Assembly (NCBI RefSeq): GCF_964340395.1
Contig: NC_135569.1
Location: 1,883,123-1,947,122 of the forward strand
DNA: 64,000 nucleotides
Origin: Glandiceps talaboti
Taxonomy: Eukaryota; Hemichordata; Enteropneusta; Spengelidae
Reading direction: 5' to 3'
Shown here: positions 28,428-41,001 of the stretch, piece after piece
How positions within the stretch are numbered: the first letter of the stretch is position 1
Layout of the letters: each line of letters opens with the position of its first letter
Program-made: the position numbers and the translations under genes
The notes under the pieces: generated by a model
The model's database searches: none
What the model was told of the DNA's origin: nothing
The model's input: only the letters and a program-made list of their open reading frames with translations

Positions 28428-29946
28428 ATCAGCAGTAGTCCAGGACACATAGACAACTAAACATTGTATACGTATCTAGACTACCAAATTAGCAGTAGTC
28501 CAGGACACATAGACAACTAAACATTGTATCGAGACTACCAAATCAGCAGTAGTCCAGGACACATAGACAACTAAACATTGTATACATATCTAGACTACCA
28601 AATTAGCAGTAGTACACGACACATACAAACATTGTATCAAGACTACCAAATCAGCAGTAGTCCAGGACACATAGACAACTAAACATTGTACCTAGACTAC
28701 CAAATCAGCAGTAGTCCAGGACACATAGACAACTAAACATTGTACCTAGACTACCAAATCAGCAGTAGTCCAGGACACATAGACAACTAAACATTGTACC
28801 TAGACTACCAAATCAGCAGTAGTCCAGGACACATCGACAACTAAACATTGTACCTAGACTACCAAATCAGCAGTAGTCCAGGACACATCGACAACTAAAC
28901 ATTGTATCGAGACTACCAAATCAGCAGTAGTCCAGGACACATAGACAACTAAACATTGTAATACGTATCTAGACTACCAAATTAGCAGTAGTACATGACA
29001 CATAGAAACATTGTATCGAGACTACCAAATCAGCAGTAGTCCAGGACACATAGACAACTAAACATTGTACCTAGACTACCAAATTAGCAGTAGTCCAGGA
29101 CACATAGACAACTAAACATTGTATACGTATCTAGACTACCAAATTAGCAGTAGTACATGACACATAGAAACATTGTATCGAGACTACCAAATCAGCAGTA
29201 GTCCAGGACACATAGACAACTAAACATTGTACCTAGACTACCAAATTAGCAGTAGTCCAGGACACATAGACAACTAAACATTGTATACGTATCTAGACTA
29301 CCAAATTAGTAGTAGTCCAGGACACATAGACAACTAAACATTGTAATACGTATCTAGACTACCAAATTAGCAGTAGTACACGACACATAGAAACATTGTA
29401 TCGAGACTACCAAATCAGCAGTAGTCCAGGACACATAGACAACTAAACATTGTATACGTATCTAGACTACCAAATTAGCAGTAGTACACGACACATAGAA
29501 ACATTGTATCGAGACTACCAAATCAGCAGTAGTCCAGGACACATAGACAACTAAACATTGTATACGTATCTAGACTACCAAATTAGCAGAAGTACACGAC
29601 ACATAGAAACATTGTATCGAGACTACCAAATCAGCAGTAGTCCAGGACACATAGACAACTAAACATTGTATCGAGACTACCAAATTAGTAGTAGTCCAGG
29701 ACACATAGACAACTAAACATTGTATCGAGACTACCAAATCAGCAGTAGTCCAGGACACATAGACAACTAAACATTGTATCGAGACTACCAAATCAGCAGT
29801 AGTCCAGGACACATAGACAACTAAACATTGTATCTAGACTACCAAATCAGCAGTAGTCCAGGACACATAGACAACTAAACATTGTACCTAGACTACCAAA
29901 TCAGCAGTAGTCCAGGACACATAGACAACTAAACATTGTATCGAGA
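28428..29946. repeat. 54-bp minisatellite, about 28 copies, with length variants
   Basis: The common unit is accaaatcagcagtagtcca then ggacacatagacaactaaac and attgtacctagact (54 bp). A short variant (about 48 bp, cacgacacatagaaacattg) and a long variant with tatacgtatctag alternate in a recurring long-short-normal order. Confidence 0.95.
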
Positions 29947-30301
29947 TGACCAAATATACAATGTGGTAGTCTGTTAGACCAATGGAAATTAATAGAAAAT
30001 ATTAGCTGAAACAGTTCACTTGGCTAAATGTGACTACCCAGCATAGGACTGAAATTCAAGCATGTGTAAATAATATATAATACATATCAGTGAAATTTCA
30101 GAAGCCTACAAATGAAATTTATTTGAAAATTCAAGATCCTTAAATACCTACAGATGTTTTTAACACAGTTGGAATTAAGTGAGAATAATATTTAGTTTGT
30201 CAAAAGTTGTATCAAGTGTCTACAGCAGACAAAACTAGAAGAAAAAAAATCATTGTCAGCATTTTGATTTCTGTGGTTTGTCCACTTGTCTGAAGAGGAT
30301 A

Positions 30302-30314
30302 AGGTCAAAGGTCA
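30302..30314 (+). promoter_or_regulatory. DR1 motif (nuclear receptor-type)
   Basis: A perfect AGGTCAAAGGTCA is followed by a degenerate third half-site (aaggtta). Confidence 0.3.
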
Positions 30315-30464
30315 AAGGTTAAAGTTGACTTGTCAGGATGTGATTGACAGTTCAGGCTGAAAATTTCTAGCTATGCTTTGGTGTGTTGACAATGGTGCTG
30401 CTCATTTTGCAAGATTGACATCATAAATTGCTGTTTTTTGTGTGTACATTTAAAAAATTTGATA

Positions 30465-30470
<6 letters not shown>

Positions 30471-30497
<27 letters not shown>
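30471..30497. repeat. (CA)n microsatellite
   Basis: A pure AC dinucleotide run of about 13 units. Confidence 0.95.
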
Positions 30498-30499
<2 letters not shown>

Positions 30500-31606
30500 A
30501 AAAGGTGTTGGTGTTACAAATACAGATTTTCAATGAACTGACAAACACAGTGTATCCACTTCAGTATGGTATACTGATAAAGTAAAATGAATTGCTGTAA
30601 AATCTTGAAAATCATAAATTATATAACAAAATCTGAGACAGATCATTATAGCACTCCTACATTGAAGGTTATTGACTCCTTGTTGGAATGCTTGAATGAT
30701 CACTCCTCAAAGTAACGATATTATTTTACTGCCACCCAGGAAAATTTACGACACTGGAAAGTCACAGGAATTGAGTGATTATTATGTCGTAAATTCTCAT
30801 TTGACAAATTTGATTAATTCAGTTTGAAATAACAGTTGTTGGAATAGGTAACTATTTCAAATTAAGAGAACAGCTTTGTGTAGATACTTAGATTTGATGG
30901 TCTCATGGCTTTGACATTTACTTTCAGTTTAGAAGTGATAAATCACAGCTAGTCATGTTACTTATGAATATTCATAAGATGATGTCATATCATGAATATT
31001 CATAAGATGACCTCATCAATCTTGACTTCAAATGAAAACGTTTCTTTCGTGCTGTTCTACATCAGTTGAGTGACATGACTTTGATAAACAGTTTACAAAA
31101 TCAGACATTGCTGAAATATGTATGTCATTATTTCCAAATTCTTGCCAGAAGTTGAACAAAGCATAGATTTTAACGAATGATGCAGGGAATGTTCAAATTG
31201 TAAAATTATTTCAGGAATATTTCAAATGACCATGTATGTATGTTTACACAAAACAGACAGCTAGTTTTATGAATGGGGGAAGCTGTTAGTTTGCCAACAA
31301 CTGTGTAGATTGGTATGAGTCACTGAATAAGCCTGGAGAAAGTGAAATTGTTAAGTGTTCGTTGGGGATTAATTTAGATGGTTTATACGACATGAAAATG
31401 CACTCAGATTTGATGGATTCAATAGTATTGACTGGTGAGAATATCAACTGACATATTTACACCTGTGAGTATATAAAGTAACAAATTTATCCCCTGTACA
31501 CAAGTCCAGAACACAATTATTCATTGACTTAGAATTATATGGTATATTTTATGTCATTGAGAGAACAGTCTATGATGTCTGAATATTGAATATTTAGATG
31601 CTATTC

Positions 31607-31668
31607 CCCTATATTTTTCTTTGTTCAGCCAAGGAAAATACGAGTTACCTAAGGGGCTTTGTTACTAC
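31607..31668. repeat. copy of short dispersed repeat (ttcagccaaggaaaatac family)
   Basis: It reads tatttttctttgttcagcca, then aggaaaatacgagttaccta, then aggggctttgttact. It matches one arm of the foldback at 36228-36354 and the copies at 34906, 47305 and 55768. Confidence 0.7.
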
Positions 31669-31758
31669 GAGTTGTTAGAATGTCTATCAGACAAAACTTC
31701 AAAGAAATATACTTACCGTTTGTGAAAAATGAGTGACATAATGTGAATAATTGTGGTG

Positions 31759-32254
31759 TTGATTTGGAAAGCAAAGAGTGAGGGCCTATTGCCGACTTGG
31801 AAAGCAAAGAGTGAGGGCCTATTGCCGACTTGGAAAGCAAAGAGTGAGGGCCTATTGCCACCTTGGAAAGCAAAGAGTGAGGGCCTGTTGCCACCTTGGA
31901 AAGCAAAGAGTGAGGGCCTATTGCCACCTTGGAAAGCAAAGAGTGAGGGCCTATTGCCACCTTGGAAAGCAAAGAGTGAGGGCCTATTGCCGACTTGGAA
32001 AGCAAAGAGTGAGGGCCTATTGCCGACTTGGAAAGCAAAGAGTGAGGGCCTATTGCCACCTTGGAAAGCAAAGAGTGAGGGCCTGTTGCCGACTTGGAAA
32101 GCAAAGAGTGAGGGCCTATTGCCGACTTGGAAAGCAAAGAGTGAGGGCCTATTGCCGACTTGGAAAGCAAAGAGTGAGGGCCTATTGCCACCTTGGAAAG
32201 CAAAGAGTGAGGGCCTGTTGCCGACTTGGAAAGCAAAGAGTGAGGGCCTACTAC
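31759..32254. repeat. 33-bp minisatellite, 15 copies
   Basis: The unit is ttggaaagcaaagagtgagg then gcctattgccgac. Copies differ only at gac/acc and at attg/gttg, so the array is highly homogeneous. A 33-bp unit without stops keeps frames open on both strands (for example repeated WKAKSEGLLPT on +). There is no splice or start context for a gene, so I treat it as non-coding. Confidence 0.96.
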
Positions 32255-34087
32255 AACGATGAAATGAAAATCCAAGTTGTAGAGACTTGTTGTTGACCAA
32301 GCTGTTACTGTAGACTATGAGAAATTGCCAACACTAAGTCTTGTGTGAAAAAAGATGACAATAAAATGAACCCTGTGTAAGATTAAGAATAGAGACATCA
32401 AACACTAAACCTTCATGCTTGATAAAAGCCAGACATGAAGGTAAGATAACCGAATAGAGAAAAACAATACATTAGGTGTTTTAGATTATATACGGATGAC
32501 TGCAAGGCTAGGAGATATAGAAAGACAACACTGTTTATACACATCTTTGTACAATACAGCTAATGATGTATTGTTCTACTAAACAACATGTCAAACATCA
32601 TTGATTCTATTTATGTTGAAAAGAAAAAATGAAAGAAAGTAAAACAAGTACGAGAAAAGTAGACAAGTTGGTTTATACTTATGTCATGTGATGGTCAGGT
32701 GACGGTCAGGTGACAGGTAAAGTTGAAAGAAACACAAATCAAAACATCTCTAAGATCCAAACCCTCTGTTGTTCATGTTTCAGTTTGTACATTTGAGTTC
32801 AATTCACATTAAAGTATATTCCCCACGTCCAAAAAAGGAACTGTTTCTAGGTATAAAAGTAGGTAGAAATTTGAGGTGTTCCTCATTTATTATTTGAAAA
32901 AATGAAGAAGAGTTTTACCACCTAGGCATGTCACAAAGATAACTATCATTTGATTTCTTTTTTGGAATCCATTTCATGCACTACACATGCATTCTGTTTC
33001 ACGTACTACACATGCATTCCATTTTAACACCCTACGTACGTATTCCGTTTCATGCACTACACATGTATTACTATACATGTAGGTGTGCGTGAGAATAAGT
33101 CGACCGTTTTGTTCTATGTTGACCCTCTAGCATGAGGTAAAATGGTATGTAGGTACCAAGAATACCAGAGAGAAATATAGAACAAAACTCCAAAGAAATA
33201 TTTTAGAGTAGGGAGAGGTTACTGCAAGACATTGGATGTGTTAAGACATGCTGTTTATGTCTGTAGTGTAGTGTAGGGTAAAAAACAGACCAGCATAGGC
33301 ATGACAGCTAGGTATGTGGGCACAGAGAGAGAGATCACCGACCAACATAACAGATTGCATTTAGCCTTATTATGAAGTAGAGAGTTGATAACAATGTGAT
33401 AATCAGAGGGGTGGAGACTTAACACTATGCCCTCTAGGAATAAGTGTTGTGACATGTTAATGGGTGCTGTGGTCGGAATATCACGCTCACAACATTACAG
33501 GTTGATTTCCTGCATACTTGTGTGCTGAGATTGAATACCGTTGATTGAGGAGTGAATTACGTCTATACTCCGATTTGGGTTTAATTACTTTTTAAACCAT
33601 CAATCACTTTGATGTTATCAGACACATTGTACTGTCAATGAGTCTTTGCTGTGAATTCATTTTAAAGTGTAATTTGTCTTGTAATTGACACAATTATTGC
33701 ATCATGGCTAAGGGTGATATTTCAATTTTATCCTAGAAATAATGACCCTGCCCTACCCTACCTTCACCACACCATGGTCTACTACACCCCACCCCACCCC
33801 AACTCTAACCATCAATCTTAATGATGATCTAGTCCTAGCAATGTATGAATATTGTTAAACCGTTTGAAAGAAACTGCAAAGAGAAGTTTTGATTTGTGTG
33901 TCGTCATGGCGCCTGTGTCTCTTTAGGTAGCTGTATTTGTTTCTATTGGTGACTAGCATACCCACAGAGTTCCCACCAGCTTGTGTCATTCAACTACTTT
34001 ATAAACTGCAATAAATACATTGCACCATCAGAAATACACTTATATTGACACTGGGGGCCATGATTTTTAGTCCTTGTATAAATAGTT

Positions 34088-34379
34088 ATGTCTGTGTCTG
34101 TGTCTGTGTCTGTGTCTGTGTCTGTGTCTGTGTCTGTCTCTGTCTCTGTCTCTGTCTCTGTCTCTGTCTCTGTCTATGTGTCGTTCGTGTGTCTGTCTGT
34201 CTGTGTGTATGTATGTATGTATGTATGTATGTATGTATGTATGTATGTATGTATGTACATGTATGTATGTGTGTGTGTCTGTCTGTCTGTGTGTGTGTGT
34301 GTGTGTCTGTCTGTCTGTCTGTCTGTGTCTACATGTGTGTATCTGTATACATGTGTATACAATGTATATGTGTCTGGGC

Positions 34380-34441
<62 letters not shown>
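34088..34441. repeat. TGTGTC / GTAT / CTGT compound microsatellite
   Basis: There is a hexamer tgtgtc run, then tctctg, a (GTAT)n block at about 34205-34270, and (CTGT)n runs ending at 34441. Relative to the arrays at 7.5, 17.6 and 21.7 kb, the complementary strand is on top. Confidence 0.95.
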
Positions 34442-34442
<1 letters not shown>

Positions 34443-34905
34443 TTTGATGAAATCATGTCATAAAATCAGTGACAGATGACATTTAATTTATTGTTTCAAG
34501 ATATAAAGGCTCAGTTCCAATTAGATTAAAAGTGAAAAAAATATAGTCATGTAACATTATCTTGAGTTATCAAGGATTTAAAAAAAAAATTATTAATAAT
34601 TTTTTTATATATTTATTTATTTTTAAAAAGCAAAGAAGATACAGGTGTGTAAAAAGTTGACAAAGGAGTGACATTGCTCAATAATTAAATAATGCACAGG
34701 AAAATTAGATAAAAACATCTGTTAATGGTGACCATTTTCATAGAATCTTTACAGCAAAATATTTTGTAGTCAAAGAGAAAAAAATCCAAGGTTCAAGTTA
34801 TGATTACAAAAATATAGAATTAAGTACCCTTATGTTAGTCAAGATTTGTAATATGGTAGCCTTTATACTTTAGCTGTATTAAGGCTTAACAATCAGATAT
34901 TATTT

Positions 34906-34965
34906 GCCAATATTTTTTGTTCAGCCAATTATGAGTCACCTAAGGAGCCTTGTCACTGAGTTGAT
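34906..34965. repeat. copy of the short dispersed repeat (ttcagcca family)
   Basis: It reads ccaatattttttgttcagcc, aattatgagtcacctaagga, and gccttgtcactgagttg, clearly related to 31607-31668. Confidence 0.65.
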
Positions 34966-35409
34966 ACTTGAGTAGTGGCAAAACCGTCAGGTGATGGTGT
35001 TCGACTGAATGTAGAAATTTTGGGCAATGATTATTAAAATTATACCTCCTGAAACGGAAAATTTAGAATACTCATATTTTGAGCATCGCAGCATCAATGA
35101 AGTAGATGCAAGTTGTTATGATGCAGAATGAACAGGATATAAATCCCATGTTTTGTGTTTGAACATGTTCAGCCTGGCTTTTATGTGGTGTGATAATTGA
35201 AATAAATAGTATGTGAGGTTTACACTTAACTGTTGAACATCAACACCATCCCGACAACACCTTGGTGTGATGAAGACTGTAAAACCTGTCTCCCTTGATA
35301 TCCATGACAACAAAGCATATTCAGAGTTGATATTATCGATCAATTCTACAAATTAATCTCATATCCAAATAAGATCTGAATACAGAATTAGTAAATTATG
35401 AAATGTGAT

Positions 35410-35596
35410 GTAATGGCTGTACATCTGATAGGAAGGAATAAATAACATAGAGACCATTTGGAAAACAATGGAAAACCTGAACTAGACACTCACATAGAAA
35501 AAAAAATATAATGAAATAAAATATAAAAAATCTACCTACCCCACCTATTCTAAAATTGAGCGTAATCGGAACCACACAATTTTTTTTGATTAGGCC
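35410..35596. mobile_element. partial copy of the 23043-23407 MITE, reverse orientation
   Basis: It runs from taatggctgtacatctgat, through gagaccatttggaaaacaat, ggaaaacctgaactagacac and ctacctaccccacc, to the terminal ggaaccacacaattttt and taggcc. This is the reverse complement of 23043-23222. Only one half of the element is present, so it is truncated. Confidence 0.82.
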
Positions 35597-35885
35597 ACCC
35601 AGTGTTTAGAATACATCAGAGTAGAATTCTACCTTCTGCAATGCAACTGTATCTTAGATGTTGCGTTTATGAAATCTGAACATGGCGTTGTCGATATTAA
35701 CTTTCTTCTAATCAAATTTCACACTCAATTTAACGAAGACATGACACTTGAAAGGGATGACTCATAAACGATATCAATCTATTTATTATTTTATAATTTT
35801 GTACACTACTGTCACTCTATGCAATTGATAATGTAATGTATATACGTGTACAGTAGTCTAGTTAAAGTGCTTTCTCATCGTGTAA

Positions 35886-36108
35886 TGAAGTATTTTGTTG
35901 ATGCGTTTTGGACACACATAACATACTATAACAGAATCTCATTACACGTGAGTGCAAGTGTGGTGTTCTCAGGGTATTTGAATGAGTGCTTGCAGTTTTC
36001 TCTGCACCCGTATTTTCACATGCATGTGAGTGAAATAGCAGCAGACAACACTGCAAGCATGAGTGCAAATATGAGACTAATACTTTGGGCATTCTAATAC
36101 TTCATGAC
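35886..36108. repeat. possible foldback with short inverted ends
   Basis: The ends atgaagtatt (35886) and aatacttcat (near 36098) are inverted. The inside has repeated gagtgc...tgcaag/cttgcag motifs on both arms. A related block is at about 5670-5800 (tttcacgagtgtagcaacag, aagactgcaagtacatg). This is weakly supported. Confidence 0.45.
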
Positions 36109-36227
36109 TGTGTGTATATCATTTGTTCTGAGGTACTCATAATATATACATTTAGAGTTGTCATTGTTTTTCCAGATTTTCCATAAATTATGCCTGCAGT
36201 AGTATAATTACTATAGTATACTGTTCT

Positions 36228-36354
36228 CCGATATTTCTCTTCATTCAATTCTTGCGACCTAGGGGGTTTGTCATTATTTGTCTTTTGACCCGTACTGACA
36301 AAGTCCCTTAGGTCACTTGTATTTTGCTTGGCTGAATAAAGAAAAATATTGGGG
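36228..36354. mobile_element. foldback element (~127 bp), full copy of the ttcagcca family
   Basis: The left arm ccgatatttctcttcattca...gacctagggggtttgtc is the imperfect reverse complement of the right arm gacaaagtcccttaggtcac...ggctgaataaagaaaaatat. The arms occupy nearly the whole element. Single-arm copies occur at four other places in the window. Confidence 0.72.
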
Positions 36355-36612
36355 TGTAATATCTAAGTATCCACTTAATAGATTTGACTTTGTCATTTTC
36401 AAACAATGAGCTAATGAATTTGTGCACATCAATTTGTCAATTGTCATAATCCTAGCCACTATTCAATTGCCTACTTTGTCATGTTTATAGTGAATGTTTT
36501 GTGACTACAATTGATGGATTGTTTGGGAGGGACTGTCTAGTGTACAACAATAGAAATGATCACATCATAAACTAATGAGAAACTTATTACCCTTTATTGT
36601 CAACTGTCTCTT

Positions 36613-36706
36613 AAATACCCAATCCTCATCCATATAGCCACTTTAATGAAAGTGAACTGTATTGGCCTTGTTTTAAAATGGCCGTATGGATGAGGATTGG
36701 GTATTT
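36613..36706. mobile_element. near-perfect hairpin element with 28-bp arms
   Basis: The arms 36613-36640 (aaatacccaatcctcatcca then tatagcca) and 36679-36706 are inverted with about two mismatches over 28 bp and a 38-bp spacer. The inverted match continues weakly outward. One arm recurs at 25182-25210. It is a MITE remnant or foldback. Confidence 0.72.
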
Positions 36707-38067
36707 ATTTTGGATTTCTAATTCATAAAACAATTTCATCATAGCTTCCTACTTGATAAATCAATGTGAAACAACATATGCTAAGTCAGTGTTCATAACT
36801 CAATAAATTGTAAAACATTAATAAATGTGTAAAATGTTTGTTATTGTATATGTATGTAGTAACAAACATTTTTACGTTTGTTTAGATTTTTGCAATGTAT
36901 TGAGTTACAAATACAGATTTGGTCTATGTAGTTTCACACTTTTAACATTTCACATCACATTTCTCTTTTTCAAGTACGAAGCCATGATGAAATTATTTTA
37001 TGAATTAGAAGTCCAAAATAAACACCCTTTTTAAACATACAGATGTATTTGGATTGTTGTAAAAAAGTCCTCTTATAATTTATCTATAAAAAAATACCTA
37101 TAATTGAAATTAATCACGATATTATAATAAAAATATACATTAAATGGCAAACTCAGAATAAATATAGTAGTATAAGACATAAATATTAGCTATTATTTAT
37201 GCCAATGGCATAAAAATTATGAATCAAAATTAATATATTTGCATAGCAATAATTATTAGTGTTATGGAGATCTTGCCTTTAACATATAAGTGACTTTACA
37301 AATCAATACATGTAAGCTGATACTTAAATACATTTCTCAGAGTTAAAAAGGAAAATTGTATTATTTTGTATGATTGTAATGTATCGTGTTTTCTTTTTTT
37401 TTCATTGTTGGTTTCTCTTCTTGTGAAGGCTTGATAAATAAATAATAAAATAAAATAAAAAGGAAATAATATAAACAGTGCGAATTAAAGACCAGGGTTT
37501 CAATCCCATGTTTTTGCATTATTGCCAGTTTTTAGTGGAGTCAGAAATTATACATGATCATTCTTTCATTCTGAACTAAATTACTTGAAAGCTCTGCCAG
37601 ACTATTTTTTAAACCTAAATTGTCATTTTAATCTGAACTGGGGCTGGAAATTGATGTATTTCAACCTTTTCATCTAAAATGACGCACAAGAAATGATTTA
37701 TGCCAATCTTCTGTTTATAATCATTAATGTTATACGAGAAGTAGCAGCAGACGATGAAATAAAAATTCAGTAACATACTGAATTGTGAGTTCTTTGCCCT
37801 CTCTGTTGGTTTATGTCTCAATTTATGCAATGCATGTAGTGCATACGTTGTCTAATATTGCTTCTGCATACCAATGTTTTGAAGGAAATAGCTACACCCA
37901 AAAGCAAATCAAATTTACAAGATTTTGAAAGAAAAACTAAATTTTGTAAGTGTTGGCAGCTCTTTATGACTAGTATTTCTCTGACATATATTGAAAGTAA
38001 TATTTTAAGATTTTAAGTCGGCAATAAATGAGTAAAAATAATTATGGAAAGAGGTCAATCTTCATGA

Positions 38068-38180
38068 AATTTGAATATATGTAAATTATAGTATTGCCAC
38101 ATCTGCATAAAATTTGAATATATGTAAATTATAATATTGCCATATCTGCATAAAATTTGAATATATGTGAATTATAACGT
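38068..38180. repeat. ~43-bp tandem repeat, about 2.5 copies
   Basis: The unit atttgaatatatgtaaatta then tagtattgccacatctgcat and aaa is repeated with few changes. Confidence 0.85.
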
Positions 38181-38989
38181 GTGTATTCATGAATGTGTCA
38201 TTGCTTTTGACAATTTTTTGGGTATAATGTAAGTGTACCTTTGCAAGCATAGTTTTTAAAAAGAATGGAGAATGTTAATGAGGTCTTTGAATGTTCTGAC
38301 TCGTATTTTGAGTCTGAGATTTAGTGGTGTATGTATTGTTGTGATGTATAAGGGTGTATATAACTCAAACATTTTTGGTTTGAATGCATACAACTAGGCA
38401 TGTGCTTGGTATAATAAAGTGTCTTGTATATAGATTAGGAATATACTCTCTATTTGTAATTCTAAGCAAAACCAGCTCTAGTCGTTTCTTACACATTTGA
38501 TAGAACCGTAGGGAACAAAGAGAACTGCTGTCGTACATCTAAATATCCTCTGAGAGTAGACAAAATGAATGACTTTTCAAGACTGAAATCGCTATGATTT
38601 CCCATTGGAGAACGACTCCACTTAAGAAATAATGCGTCAAGAATGGAGAAACTCTTTAGTTAACTGAGTAGATTTCTGATGTGAACCAGTAAATGATGAT
38701 GATTGGTTATAGAACAATCAAGGAATACCTAATATGGTATCATTAATTTGTTTGTACTGAACCCTTATTTGGTACTATGAATACCTAATATGGATATCAA
38801 TTTGAATATTTGCAGTGATGATAAAAGATCCCAAACAGGTGTTAAAGGCCAAGGTTTCAGTCTCAGGTTCTTACATTAGTATAATTGTACTAGTGAAGCC
38901 ATAATAATTAAATTGGATTATGGATGAAATTTTCAGTTTTTCATGTAGATTTTGATCCTAATACAGACCAAGCTTTCAATTAAAGGCCC

Positions 38990-39112
38990 ACTTTGGCTTA
39001 GTATTAAAATCTTGGTGTTAAAAACAGCTGCGTCAAAAGACTAATCCTATGTAATCCTTGCTAAGATAACACTGATGTGATGACCTGGGATTGAAACATA
39101 CCCCTTTAAATC
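38990..39112 (+). repeat. copy of the dispersed ~160-bp repeat
   Basis: It reads cccactttggcttagtatta, aaatcttggtgttaaaaaca, aatcctatgtaatccttgct, and gataacactgatgtgatgac, ending gggattgaaacatacccctt. It is related to 13796-14222. Confidence 0.65.
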
Positions 39113-39183
39113 TGTAGTAAAAACTTGTACACTTCAATTAATATTATAATTCCCAATAGTTGTTACAATAAAAATGGAGAGTG

Positions 39184-39407
39184 ATTACAAAGGTTATATT
39201 TTATAAGTCACATGTAGTTCAATTAGTTAGTAGCATTGAGGTCTTCATCTGTCTTGGTTGACGATCCTCATCAGAATGACAAATTTTGTACTTACATTAG
39301 TCCACTAAGTCGTCATTCTGTCGAACTAGGATTGTTGACCAGGACAGATTGAAAACCTCAATACAGTCTAATAAATTAAACTCTTCTATGTGGATAACCT
39401 TTGTAAT
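39184..39407. mobile_element. 224-bp palindromic foldback element
   Basis: It begins ATTACAAAGGTTAT and ends ATAACCTTTGTAAT, perfect 14-bp inverted ends. The interior arms also pair imperfectly (agcattgaggtcttcatctg tcttggttgacgatcct against aggattgttgaccaggacag attgaaaacctcaat). There is no ORF. Confidence 0.78.
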
Positions 39408-40989
39408 TTCATTTAATCTACCAATCTGATGAACATTTTTGGTCTAAAAGGATGACATCAATACAGATTATTTTGCATTGCACTGTGGGTATTTCTAATT
39501 CTGTAGATGTTACAATTGTAAAGGTCTGCCCAGCAAGCCATAACTAGCCAAGCCCACACTACAGCTGGGGAAGCATAGCTAATTAGTGATTTCTTCTAAA
39601 CACACAACTGTGACATAGCATAACCTTTGACCCAGAAAAGAACTTCAAAGCAGAATTTCAAGCATGTTTATAGTTTAGAGGTGAATTTGACTAAACTGTG
39701 TTATCTTATAATGATATCATTATTACTACACAGCAGTAAATGGGTACAGAAATGGTTTGAATGTTTCATACCTCAGCAGGTGTTATCATTAATAATTTAG
39801 ACTGTTGGAGAAGTTTCCTGGAAAGGAGATTCCAATGAAGTCATATACACAGTGTAGACAAAGTTGATGTTGAGATTTAAGGACACAGTTCAGATTAGGA
39901 TAAGAATATAGGCAGGAAAGTCAGTTACCTGGTTACAGTGGTAGCAATATTTGATCCTGAACTAAAAAAATGGTGCTATTAATCCACTTTCTCCTAACTT
40001 GTACTTAGTTGTGTACAAACAAATATCCCTATGGAGAAAGAGTATTAATTGTACTGCCTCCATTCATGTGAAAACTTGGGATTGAATCATTGCCTTTGAT
40101 ACTTCTTAGAAGTATAGAGAGTGGAAAAGAACATGATCATCGGTTTGCGATACAGCTGGTCGAGGATCCAGACAACGGAATCTGTTCAAACAATTAAAAG
40201 TTGACACCACAGCTTATTAGACTCTTATTGTGATGACATTATGTCTGTGAAAAATTGTACAAATATATCGCACTCCCTGATGACAGAATTTCCATGTCTT
40301 GAATCCAATGAAAAAGAGAAAAAAAAATCATGACTTCACTCATACCAGTTTAGTTTTGATAAAGTCAAGGGTACGTGCAATCTGTCGATGCCGCAACCTT
40401 GAGATAGTGGTTATAGTTGGGATGGCAATCACAGTATTTGTAGATGCTAAAGACAGTAGAGAACCGGTTCACTCACTGATAATGTTGGTATTAAGACATT
40501 AAGTGCTTGCCAATCAGTTGGCTCTATAGATATGCAAATGAAAACATTCCTTGGGTTGTAGCTGTCGGGCTCTGTGATTCCTTTCAGTGTGTTCACAAGC
40601 TAGGATTAGGGTATTGTTGTTCACACAGCAGTAGTTTCCACCCTAGAGGTCATTTCTGATCAATGGTTAATAGTTTGCAGTGTGAGACTCAACACTTTAC
40701 TTGTTTTTATTTCTTTTGTATACACACTGCTTTCATCCGTCCTGTTATGATTATGGTTTTATTTCACAAAGGATGTCTTACTTTAACAAAAAATCAACTG
40801 TTTCAACAACCATATGAAAATTCCAAATTGAACAAAACCAAATTTTATATAATCATCTCAACACCCCCTACCTGTCTACTTTACATTCAGTATGTATTAT
40901 CAGTGCAAAGCAAGTCGTTCTTTTGCGAGATTTTTACTCATCCGTGGGTATTTGAAACGTATGTACACTATGATCATTTCTTTTGTCTG

Positions 40990-41001
40990 CCACTAGGGGG
41001 C
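40990..41001 (+). promoter_or_regulatory. CTCF-like motif
   Basis: CCACTAGGGGGC fits the CTCF core consensus CCASYAGRKGGC at every position. This is motif identity only. It lies about 600 bp before the first visible dsh exon. Confidence 0.4.

Noticed and set aside
31649-32300. Overlapping ORFs of 169-208 codons on both strands
   Set aside because: They are translations of the 33-bp minisatellite, open because the unit is divisible by three.
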